Below, one piece after another: positions 19,307-30,500 of a stretch of 64,000 nucleotides of DNA. The position numbers and the translations under genes were made by a program. Below the pieces are notes generated by a model, which saw only the letters and a program-made list of their open reading frames with translations, did not search any database and was not told the origin of the DNA. Within the stretch, counting starts at the first letter, position 1; every line of letters begins with the position of its first letter. The stretch is from Streptomyces angustmyceticus (GTDB taxonomy: Bacteria; Actinomycetota; Actinomycetes; Streptomycetales; Streptomycetaceae), in the NCBI RefSeq assembly GCF_019933235.1, contig NZ_CP082945.1:4997501-5061500 (forward strand). The letters run 5' to 3'.

Positions 19307-20536
19307 CTACCCGTCGCTCGTGCGGGTGAGTTCCGTGCGCAGGGCGGTGGCCAGCTTCGGGTCGGCGCAGCGTTCCACGCGTACGTCGTCGCAGCCGACC
19401 CAGCCCGCGGCCTCCCGGAGGGCATGGGCCATCGGGGTGACGGCCTTGGTGTCCCGCATCGAGACCTGGCGGGCGACGAGGGTGGTGCCCTCGCGCGCCG
19501 GGTCCACCCGGCCCACCAGCCGGCCTCCTGCGAGCAGCGGCATCGCGAAGTACCCGTGGATCCGCCGGGGGCGCGGGACATACGCCTCCAGCCGGTGGGT
19601 GAAGCCGAAGATCCGCTCCGTGCGCGGCCGGTCCCAGATCAGGGAGTCGAAGGGCGAGAGCAGGGTGGTGCGGTGCCGGCCGCGGGGCGGGGCGGCCAGG
19701 GCGGCGGGGTCGGCCCAGGCGGGCTTGCCCCAGCCCTCCACCTCGACCGGGACCAGCCCGGAGTCCGCGATCACGGCGTCGACCTGTTCGGCCTTGAGGC
19801 GGTGGTAGTCCGCGAGGTCGGCGCGGGTGGCCACCCCCATGGCGGCGCCGGCCTGGGCGACCAGGCGGCGGATGCATGTGGCGTCGTCCAGGTCGTCGTG
19901 GAGCAGGGCGTCGGGGACGGCGCGTTCGGCGAGGTCGTAGACGCGCTTCCAGGCGCGGCGGCGGGTGCAGACCACCTCGCCGGTGTCCAGCAGCCACTCC
20001 ACCGCGATCTTGGTCTCGGACCAGTCCCACCACTCCCCGCCCTTCCGGCCGCCTCCCAGCTCCGAGGTGGTCAGCGGGCCGTCGGCCTTCAGCCGGTCCA
20101 GGACGGCGGCGCAGGAGCGCGCGGAGTCCTCCATGACGTGCCAGCGGTGGCCCTTGGCACGGCGGGCGCGGCGGCGGAAGGCGAAGTGCGGCCACTCCTC
20201 GATGGGCAGGATGCAGGCCGCGTGTGACCAGTATTCGAAGCTGTGGGGGCGCGGCGCGGGAGCGTCCGGGGGAGTGGTGGTCCAGTAGGCGGCCTCGACG
20301 GCGGTGCGGCCTACGGCGCCGAGCCGGGCGTAGGGGACCAGCTCGTGGGAGCGGGCCAGCACCGAGATCGTGTCCAGCTGGACCGCGCCCAGATGCCGCA
20401 GCACCCCGCGCACACCCGCCCGGCGGTCCGGGGCGCCCAGCAGGCCCTGGGCCCGCAGCGCGATCCGCCGGGCCTCGTCGTGGGACAGGGCGGTCACGGG
20501 CTGCGGGCCAGGCGTGGGCTGCGTCACGGCGGTCAT
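19307..20536 (-). CDS. YcaQ/AlkX-type DNA glycosylase (winged-helix HTH_42 family)
   Basis: A 409-residue member of the HTH_42 superfamily that includes YcaQ (AlkX) and the AlkZ self-resistance glycosylases. The family catalytic Q-phi-Q/D motif reads QLD at residues 53-55 (AVQLDTISVLARSHEL). Family knowledge: the Q-phi-D subtype acts on interstrand crosslinks and alkylated bases, while Q-phi-Q enzymes protect producers of DNA-alkylating antibiotics. No biosynthetic cluster is nearby, which favours general repair. The ATG at 20536 is chosen over a TTG at 20566; no Shine-Dalgarno is visible, so the message may be leaderless. Confidence 0.86.
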   Translation of the reverse strand: MTAVTQPTPGPQPVTALSHDEARRIALRAQGLLGAPDRRAGVRGVLRHLGAVQLDTISVLARSHELVPYARLGAVGRTAVEAAYWTTTPPDAPAPRPHSFEYWSHAACILPIEEWPHFAFRRRARRAKGHRWHVMEDSARSCAAVLDRLKADGPLTTSELGGGRKGGEWWDWSETKIAVEWLLDTGEVVCTRRRAWKRVYDLAERAVPDALLHDDLDDATCIRRLVAQAGAAMGVATRADLADYHRLKAEQVDAVIADSGLVPVEVEGWGKPAWADPAALAAPPRGRHRTTLLSPFDSLIWDRPRTERIFGFTHRLEAYVPRPRRIHGYFAMPLLAGGRLVGRVDPAREGTTLVARQVSMRDTKAVTPMAHALREAAGWVGCDDVRVERCADPKLATALRTELTRTSDG

Positions 20537-20701
20537 GGGGCACAGCGTAGGGGCGGGCACTGACAACGGCCCCGGGCGCGGGAATCACTGCTGGTGGCGG
20601 CGGTGCCCGGACCCGGGGGAGGCGTCCGGACGTGGCGCGGCGGGCGGCCCGGAGCGGCTCGCTCGGCAGGTGCGCGGCCGCCCCGGTGCCGCCGCCGGTG
20701 C

Positions 20702-21334
20702 TCAGCCGGGGAAGGGCAGGTACGGCGTCGCGTCCGGACGGCGGATGCCGGCGGAACCGGCCGGTGCGGGCTCCTCGCGGTCCTCGGGCAGGTCGGACGG
20801 GAGCAGGGAGCCGATCCAGACGTCCCGGCGGGTGCCCCCGCGCACCAGCTGGGCGCGCAGAGTGCCCTCCATGCGGAAGCCGAGTCTGCGGGCCACCGCC
20901 CGGGAGCCTTCGTTCCCGGCCTCCGCGTGCCACTCCAGGCGCTCCACGCCCAGCTCGCGGAAGGCCCAGCGCAGTACCGCGCCGGCCGCCTCGACGGCGC
21001 AGCCCCGGCCGCGATGCTCCCTGGCGGTCCAGTAGCCCAGCTCGGCCTGCCGTTCGGGGGTGTGCAGCCGGTCGAGACGTACCAGGCCCGTCGCGCCCAC
21101 CAGGGAACCGTCCGCCCGGGAGACGACGGCGAAGTGGTACGCGGTGTCGTCGCGCCAGCTCTCGGGGACGACCGTGCCCACGAAACGCTCCGCGTCCCCG
21201 ACCCCGTACGGTGAGGGGACACTCGTCCAGCGCGGAATGCCGGGGTCCTGGCACGCGGCGTGCACCGCGGGCGCGTCGCAGGGCTCGAAGGGACGCAGCA
21301 CCAGGCGCTCGGTGGTGAGGGTGACGGGCTCCAT
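20702..21334 (-). CDS. GNAT-family N-acetyltransferase
   Basis: A 210-residue GNAT of the RimJ/RimL type. It starts LTTERLVLRPFEPCDAPAV and has the acetyl-CoA loop ELGYWTAREHRGRGCA in the middle, then the conserved WHAEAGNEGSRAVARRLGF segment. A 30-residue disordered tail follows. The substrate is unknown. It diverges from secA with about 250 bp between starts. No Shine-Dalgarno is visible before ATG 21334, so it may be leaderless. Confidence 0.88.
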   Translation of the reverse strand: MEPVTLTTERLVLRPFEPCDAPAVHAACQDPGIPRWTSVPSPYGVGDAERFVGTVVPESWRDDTAYHFAVVSRADGSLVGATGLVRLDRLHTPERQAELGYWTAREHRGRGCAVEAAGAVLRWAFRELGVERLEWHAEAGNEGSRAVARRLGFRMEGTLRAQLVRGGTRRDVWIGSLLPSDLPEDREEPAPAGSAGIRRPDATPYLPFPG

Positions 21335-21586
21335 GGCGTGAGTCTGCAAGGCGGCGGCCGGCGTGGCGAAGGGTTTTCCGCGGGATTCCCCGCGGCCGCC
21401 CGGCACCTTCTCGCGGCCTCGTGCGTTCACGCTGGGGAGGGGGCAGTGGGGTTCGCTGCGGCGTACCTCCCGGCGCGGCAGCGTCCTCCTTTACGATGGC
21501 CGTTGCGGCGGGGCCTGCCCCCTTGGAAAAATGCCGCGCCCGCGCACTCGACCGTGCAGGCCCGACCGGCAAGGAGACCAGCCCAA

Positions 21587-24418
<2,832 letters not shown>

Positions 24419-24477
24419 GCGACGAGCAGTGAGCGGTGCGGCGGCCCGGGGACGGGCCGGCCGCGCGGCGTGACGGG

Positions 24478-24512
24478 GGCGCCCCGGCCGGAGAACGGCC
24501 GGGGCGCCTTTG
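24478..24512 (+). terminator. Terminator after secA
   Basis: A perfect 13-bp stem (GGCGCCCCGGCCG / CGGCCGGGGCGCC) with loop GAGAA followed by TTTGT, 60 nt after the secA stop. It also lies 3' of the convergent Rv3235-like gene and may serve both. Confidence 0.88.
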
Positions 24513-24543
24513 TGTCCGCCGGTCACCCGGTGGCGTCCGCGGG

Positions 24544-25560
24544 TCATCCGGCCGGTCCGCGGACGGCCGGGGCCGGGCCGATGTCGAGGGCGGCGCAGCG
24601 CCACCGGGAGTCGGCGCCCAGCTCCAGGCGGAAGGCCAGCGCCCGCAGCCGCCCGTCCGCGGCGATCCGGGCGAAGGCCTCGATGACGCCGCGGCGCGGC
24701 CGGCACAGTCCGCAGTCGCGCACGGTGGGCGCGGTGCTGCCGCGGCCGGCCGGCGCGAGGGGCCGCAGCGGCGCCTGCGGGGCGAGCTCCGCCAGCCGGT
24801 CGTACGCGGCGGGCAGCGCGTGCCCCAGCAGGGCGTGCACGGGGCGCTGTCCGCTGAGCGCGAGCACCAGCTGATGGGCGAACCAGTGATGCGGCCGGTT
24901 CTCGTGTGCCCGGCGCCGCGCCCCGACGGTCGGCAGGGGGACGCCGGCGGCGTTGACGGGTGTGGGCCGGGCGCCGCCGCGGGACTGCCGGCTCGCGGCG
25001 GCGGCCAGGGCGGCGGGACGGCCGGGACGGTCGGGGCGGCCGGTGCCCGGCGCGGTACGGGTGGGGCCCCGGCCGGCGGGGCCGGAACCGGGGCCGCGAC
25101 GCCCGGGGCCGGGGGTCCGGCCGGACGAGCCGGGGCCGCTCCCGGCAGAGCCGGCGGGGCGGCGCTCGGCGGCGGGGGCGCGGCGGGGCCGGGGGACGGT
25201 GGGTGCCGGTTCCGGTGCGGCGGCGGTGGGGCGCGTAGCGGGGGTGTGGCCGGCCGGGGCGCCGGTGGAGGGGGCGGGCGCGGTGTCGGCGGACGGAGCG
25301 GCTGGAGCAGGTGTGCCGGCCTCCGCGCGCGTCGGCGCCGAGCCCACCGCGCGGCGCATGACGTCCGCTCCGGCCGCCGGCACGTCGCCCGCTGCTGTGC
25401 TGGGCGCGCTGCCCCTTGCTGCCGCAGCGGGTCGCGTGCCGCGCTCGCCGAGGGCCGGTGCGGTGGAGCGGGCGGTGCGCCCGGTGGCGCTGGGTGCGCC
25501 GGGCGCCGTGATGCCGGCCGCCGTGGTGTGGTGCGCCGTGGTGCTGGGTGTGCCGGTCAT
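24544..25560 (-). CDS. Rv3235-like family protein
   Basis: A 338-residue protein. The first two thirds are Ala/Pro/Gly/Thr-rich low complexity. The conserved C-terminal domain (about 230-335) has HHWFAHQLVLALSGQRPVHALLGH, then AYDRLAEL, a CGLCRP segment and the ending RLELGADSRWRCAALDIGP. This matches the actinobacterial Rv3235 family that commonly lies next to secA. Molecular function unknown. An open frame continues upstream to 27237 but crosses two plus-strand genes, so the ATG at 25560 is taken. Convergent with secA. Confidence 0.8.
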   Translation of the reverse strand: MTGTPSTTAHHTTAAGITAPGAPSATGRTARSTAPALGERGTRPAAAARGSAPSTAAGDVPAAGADVMRRAVGSAPTRAEAGTPAPAAPSADTAPAPSTGAPAGHTPATRPTAAAPEPAPTVPRPRRAPAAERRPAGSAGSGPGSSGRTPGPGRRGPGSGPAGRGPTRTAPGTGRPDRPGRPAALAAAASRQSRGGARPTPVNAAGVPLPTVGARRRAHENRPHHWFAHQLVLALSGQRPVHALLGHALPAAYDRLAELAPQAPLRPLAPAGRGSTAPTVRDCGLCRPRRGVIEAFARIAADGRLRALAFRLELGADSRWRCAALDIGPAPAVRGPAG

Positions 25561-25857
25561 GGTGTGGATCGCCCCCGTGGTGCCGGGCCCGTGAATTACT
25601 GGGCGGTAGCTTTCTTGGTGGGGAACTTCGTATCGGCGCGCTCGGGGCGGCGGCAAGGCGCGAAGCGGCCGGAACGCGGGCCGCGCGGAGTTCACCCGTC
25701 CGTGTCGCGGGCCTGCGGGCAGGCCCGGGGAGCGGGGTGGGGGACGGGTTTCCCGCGGGCGGCGCGGGGGGTGCCGGGGCGGCACGATGGGGGACTCGCG
25801 CCCGTATGCTGGCGGGACAATCTTCGGAGTCGAGTGAATCGAGCGGAAGCGGCTGCC

Positions 25858-26364
25858 ATGCGCGTCTACGTCCCCCTGACCCTTTCCGGACTCGCAGAGG
25901 CGCACAAGAACGGTGAGCTGGGCCCCGGCACCCTGGACGCGTACGCCGTCACGCCCGCGCTGCGCGAGTGGTACGTCTCGGACGACATCGAGGAGCTGGA
26001 GTACGCCGCGCTGAACCGCGCCGCACAGGCCTCGCTGCGGCTGCTCGCCGGGCACCCGGACCTGGCGCGCCGGCGGGTCGTGGTGGCCGTGGACGTCGCG
26101 GACGGGTCCGCCGCGGCGGACCCGGACCGCGGGCTCGACCAGTCGTCGCTGGGCGAGGTGCGGGTGGCCGGTCCGGTGCCGCTGTCGAAGGCGGCCGCGG
26201 TGCACGTCGACGCCGCGGACGCGGAGGCGGACATCGCGGCGGCCGCGGCGGCGCTGGGCGCGGCGGACCAGGGCGACGACGACGCGCAGTTCACGGTCGA
26301 CGGCGCGGAGGACCACGACCTGATGTGGTTCGGGGTGCAGGAGATCCCGCATCTGATCGGCTGA
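25858..26364 (+). CDS. DUF6912 family protein
   Basis: A 168-residue acidic protein beginning RVYVPLTLSGLAEAHKNGELGP and ending MWFGVQEIPHLIG, both typical of the actinobacterial DUF6912 family. No membrane segment, signal peptide or catalytic motif is visible. Function unknown. The ATG lies behind a weak GGAAGC. A hairpin (26371-26398) follows, and the next gene encodes a HAD hydrolase in the same direction. Confidence 0.82.
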   Translation: MRVYVPLTLSGLAEAHKNGELGPGTLDAYAVTPALREWYVSDDIEELEYAALNRAAQASLRLLAGHPDLARRRVVVAVDVADGSAAADPDRGLDQSSLGEVRVAGPVPLSKAAAVHVDAADAEADIAAAAAALGAADQGDDDAQFTVDGAEDHDLMWFGVQEIPHLIG

Positions 26365-26370
26365 GGGCAC

Positions 26371-26398
26371 GGATCCGCGGCTCCGGCCCGGCGGATCC
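26371..26398 (+). terminator. Terminator-like hairpin
   Basis: An 8-bp inverted repeat GGATCCGC / GCGGATCC with a 12-nt GC-rich loop, directly after the DUF6912 gene. There is no T-run; it may be a weak terminator. Confidence 0.4.
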
Positions 26399-26469
26399 CG
26401 CTCCGTTGTCAGTGGCTGCGGGTACGTTTTCTTCAGGGGAAGCGCACGGGCCACGACGTGGGGGACCAC

Positions 26470-27132
26470 ATGGGGAAGCACGCGACACACATCGTCTGGG
26501 ACTGGAACGGCACCCTGTTCCACGACATCGACGCCGTCATCGGGGCGACGAACTCCGCCTTCGCGGAGATCGGCCTGGAGCCGATCACGCTCGAGACGTA
26601 CCGGGACCTGTACTGCGTGCCCGTGCCGCGGTTCTACGAGCGGCTGATGGGGCGGCTGCCGACGGACGACGAGTGGCTGGTGATGGACGAGGCGTTCCAC
26701 CGCCACTACGGCACGCACCGCCTGGGCTGTGAGCTGGCCGAGGGCGTGCACCAGCTCCTGGAGGGGTGGCAGGCGGCCGGGCGCAGCCAGTCGATCCTGA
26801 GCATGTACGGGCACGACGAGCTGCTGCCGATCGTGCGCGACTTCGGGATCGAGTCGCGGTTCGTGCTGGTGGAGGGCAGGACCGGGCCCTCCGGGGGCAC
26901 CAAGAGCGCGCACATGGTGCGGCATCTGGCGGCGATGGAGAGCGTGGACCCGCGGCGTACGGTCGTCATCGGTGACGCCGTGGACGACGCCACGGCCGCG
27001 CGGGACGCCGGCGCGCACGCGGTCCTCTACACGGGCGGATCGCACAGCCGCGCGAGCCTGGCGGTCGCCGGGGTGCCGGTGGTGGACACCCTCGCCGAGG
27101 CGGTCGAGCTGGCGGGCGACATAACCCTCTAG
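26470..27132 (+). CDS. HAD-superfamily hydrolase
   Basis: A 220-residue HAD phosphatase of the phosphoglycolate-phosphatase-like group. Motif I is DWNGTLFHD (nucleophile and acid-base Asp pair replaced by D-W-N). Motif II is SILSMYGHDEL. Motif IV is VVIGDAVDDATAARDAG. The asparagine in place of the second motif I aspartate is unusual for a phosphatase and could mean altered chemistry. ATG 26470 has GGGGGA 6 nt upstream; the GTG at 26458 is less well placed. Substrate unknown. Confidence 0.85.
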   Translation: MGKHATHIVWDWNGTLFHDIDAVIGATNSAFAEIGLEPITLETYRDLYCVPVPRFYERLMGRLPTDDEWLVMDEAFHRHYGTHRLGCELAEGVHQLLEGWQAAGRSQSILSMYGHDELLPIVRDFGIESRFVLVEGRTGPSGGTKSAHMVRHLAAMESVDPRRTVVIGDAVDDATAARDAGAHAVLYTGGSHSRASLAVAGVPVVDTLAEAVELAGDITL

Positions 27133-27584
27133 GACCGCCCGCGCGGGTGCCGGGCAGGTGTGCCCATGCGCCGCTGCCGGGCGGGTCCGCCGGGCCCGCG
27201 GGCGCCACGGCGCCACGCATACGCCGCCCCGGCGCACCGTTGTCCAGAAGGTCTAAGTTCGGGCCGTGGATTTGTACGCACAAGGCCCATGACGGCACCC
27301 GCGTGGGGAGCGATAGCCTTGCACCGTGATCAGCGCGATAACCCGCGGGGGCACCGAGGCCCCTGCCGTGCGCCCGGGACACCATCGTGACCGGGCGGTC
27401 GCTGGTCTTTGCGGCCGATATTCCCTGTCGACTTCGTCAAAGAACGTCGATAACGGCACGGCCCTCTCTCATCGCGGCATAGCGTCGACAGCGACGGGAC
27501 ACCTCGCGTCGCGGCGGCGTTGTGCGGCTTCCATCACGTTCTTCCACAACGTCACGCAACGGCGCGCGACAGGAGCCAGAGGAC
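27133..27584. other. HAD-gdh intergenic region
   Basis: A 452-bp stretch before the glutamate dehydrogenase gene. It is less GC-rich than its surroundings in the 27400-27560 part. It must hold the gdh promoter and leader, but I cannot place a confident -35/-10 pair. No coding frame here has typical Streptomyces codon bias. Confidence 0.5.
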
Positions 27585-30500
27585 ATGCAGACCAAGCTGG
27601 ACGAAGCCAAGACCGAGCTGCTCGCCAGGGCCGCCCGGGTCGCAGAGAGCAGCCCGGCCGGGGGTAAGCACCCGGTACGCGGGCTCGACCCGGACACCCT
27701 CACGGGATACCTCCAGCGCTACTACCTGCACACCGCACCCGAGGACCTCACCGACCGCGACCCGGTGGACGTCTTCGGCGCCGCGCTCTCCCACTACCGC
27801 CTCGCGGAGATGCGTCCTCAGGGCACCGCGAACGTCCGGGTGCACACCCCGACCGTCGAGGAGAACGGCTGGACCTGCAGCCACTCCGTCGTCGAGGTCG
27901 TCACGGACGACATGCCGTTCCTGGTCGACTCGGTCACCAACGAACTCTCCCGGCAGGGCCGCGGCATCCACGTCGTGATCCACCCGCAGGTGATCGTCCG
28001 CCGTGATGTCACCGGCAAGCTCATCGAGGTCTTCGACTCCAGCTGCGACGCGCACGGCAGGACCGGCAAGGGCAAGGGCACGAAGCTGCCGCACGACGCG
28101 GTGACCGAGTCCTGGATCCATGTGGAGATGGACCGCGAGACCGACCGCGAGGACCTCCAGCAGATCACCACCGACCTGCTGCGGGTGCTGTCCGACGTCC
28201 GCGAGGCCGTCGAGGACTGGGAGAAGATGCGCGCCGCCGCCGGCCGCATCGCCGACGAACTGCCCGCCGAGCCGATCGCCGACGACCTGCGCGACGAGGA
28301 CATCGCGGAGGCCCAGGAACTGCTGCGGTGGCTGTCCGCCGACCACTTCACCTTCCTCGGCTACCGCGAGTACGAGCTGGCCTCGGTGCCCGGCGAGGGC
28401 GGCGTCGACGAGGACGTGCTGACCGCCGTGCCCGGCACCGGCCTGGGCATCCTGCGCGCCGACCCGGCGCACCACGAGAGCGCCGACGGCCACCCCGTCT
28501 CGCCGTCCTTCAACCGGCTGCCCGCGGACGCCCGCGCCAAGGCCCGTGAGCACAAGCTGCTCATCCTGACCAAGGCCAACAGCCGCGCCACCGTCCACCG
28601 CCCCTCCTACCTCGACTACGTCGGCGTCAAGAAGTTCGACGCCAAGGGCAACGTCATCGGTGAGCGGCGCTTCCTGGGCCTGTTCTCCTCGGCCGCGTAC
28701 ACCGAGTCGGTGCGCCGGGTGCCGGTCATCCGCCGCAAGGTCGCCGAGGTGCTGGAGGGCGCCGGGTTCAGCCCCGACAGCCACGACGGCCGCGACCTGC
28801 TGCAGATCCTGGAGACCTACCCCCGCGACGAGCTGTTCCAGACGCCCGTCGACGAGCTGCGGTCCATCGCCACCAGCGTCCTCTACCTGCAAGAACGCCG
28901 TCGGCTGCGGCTCTACCTCCGCCAGGACGAGTACGGCCGCTACTACTCCGCGCTGGTCTACCTCCCGCGCGACCGCTACACCACCGCGGTGCGGCTGCGC
29001 CTGATCGACATCCTCAAGGAGGAGCTCGGCGGCACCAGCGTCGACTTCACCGCCTGGAACACCGAGTCGATCCTGTCCCGGCTGCACTTCGTCATCCGCG
29101 TCGAGCCCGGCGCCAGCCTGCCCGAGCTCACCGACGCCGACGCGGACCGCCTCGAAAGCCGGCTGGTGGAGGCCGCCCGCTCGTGGGCCGACGGCTTCGC
29201 CGAGGCGCTGAACGCCGAGGTCGGCGAGGAGCGCGCCGCCGAGCTGCTGCGCCGCTACGGCCACGCCTTCCCCGAGGGCTACAAGGCCGACAACAGCCCG
29301 CGCAGCGCCGTCGCCGACCTCCAGCACCTGGAGAAGCTCACCGGCGAGCCCGGCCACGACTTCTCCGTCAGCCTCTACGAGCCGGTCGGCGCCGGCCCCG
29401 GCGAGCGCCGCTTCAAGATCTACCGCAGGGGCGAGCCGGTCTCGCTGTCGCGGGTGCTGCCCGGCCTGAACCGCCTGGGCGTCGAGGTCATCGACGAGCG
29501 CCCGCACGAGCTGCGCTGCGCCGACTCCACCATCGCCTGGGTCTACGACTTCGGGCTGCGGATGCCCGAGCACGTCAAGGGCGACGACGCCCGCGAGCGC
29601 TTCCAGGACGCCTTCACCGCGGTGTGGACCGGCGCGGCCGAGAGCGACGGCTTCAACACGCTGGTGCTGCGGGCGGGCCTCAACTGGCGCCAGGCGATGG
29701 TCCTGCGGGCCTACGCCAAGTACCTGCGGCAGGCCGGCTCGACCTTCAGCCAGACGTACATGGAGGACACCCTCTCCAACAACGTCCACACCACCCGGCT
29801 GCTGGTCTCCCTCTTCGAGGCCCGGATGTCCCCCGGCCGCCAGCGGGCCGGCACGGAGCTGACGGACGGACTGCTGGAGGAGCTGGACGGCGCCCTCGAC
29901 CAGGTCGCCTCCCTGGACGAGGACCGGATCCTGCGGTCCTTCCTCACCGTCATCAAGGCGACGCTGCGCACCAACCACTACCAGACGGACAGCGCGGGCC
30001 GGCCGCACTCCTACCTGTCCATGAAGCTGGACCCGCAGGCGATCCCCGACCTGCCGGCGCCCCGCCCGGCCTACGAGATCTGGGTGTACTCCCCGAAGGT
30101 CGAGGGCGTCCACCTCCGGTTCGGCAAGGTCGCGCGCGGTGGTCTGCGCTGGTCGGACCGCCGGGAGGACTTCCGTACGGAGATCCTCGGCCTGGTCAAG
30201 GCGCAGATGGTGAAGAACACCGTCATCGTGCCGGTCGGCGCCAAGGGCGGCTTCGTCGGCAAGCAGCTGCCCGACCCGTCGCAGGACCGCGACGCCTGGC
30301 TGGCCGAGGGCATCGCCTGCTACCGGACCTTCATCTCCGGTCTGCTGGACATCACCGACAACCTCGTCGGCGGCGAGGTCGTCCACCCGCAGAACGTCGT
30401 CCGGCACGACGAGGACGACACCTACCTGGTCGTCGCCGCCGACAAGGGCACCGCGACGTTCTCCGACATCGCCAACGAGGTCGCCGAGTCCTACGGCTTC

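Noticed and set aside
25561..27237. N-terminal extension of the Rv3235-like protein
   Set aside because: The extension would lie antisense to the DUF6912 and HAD genes, and the first supported ATG is at 25560.
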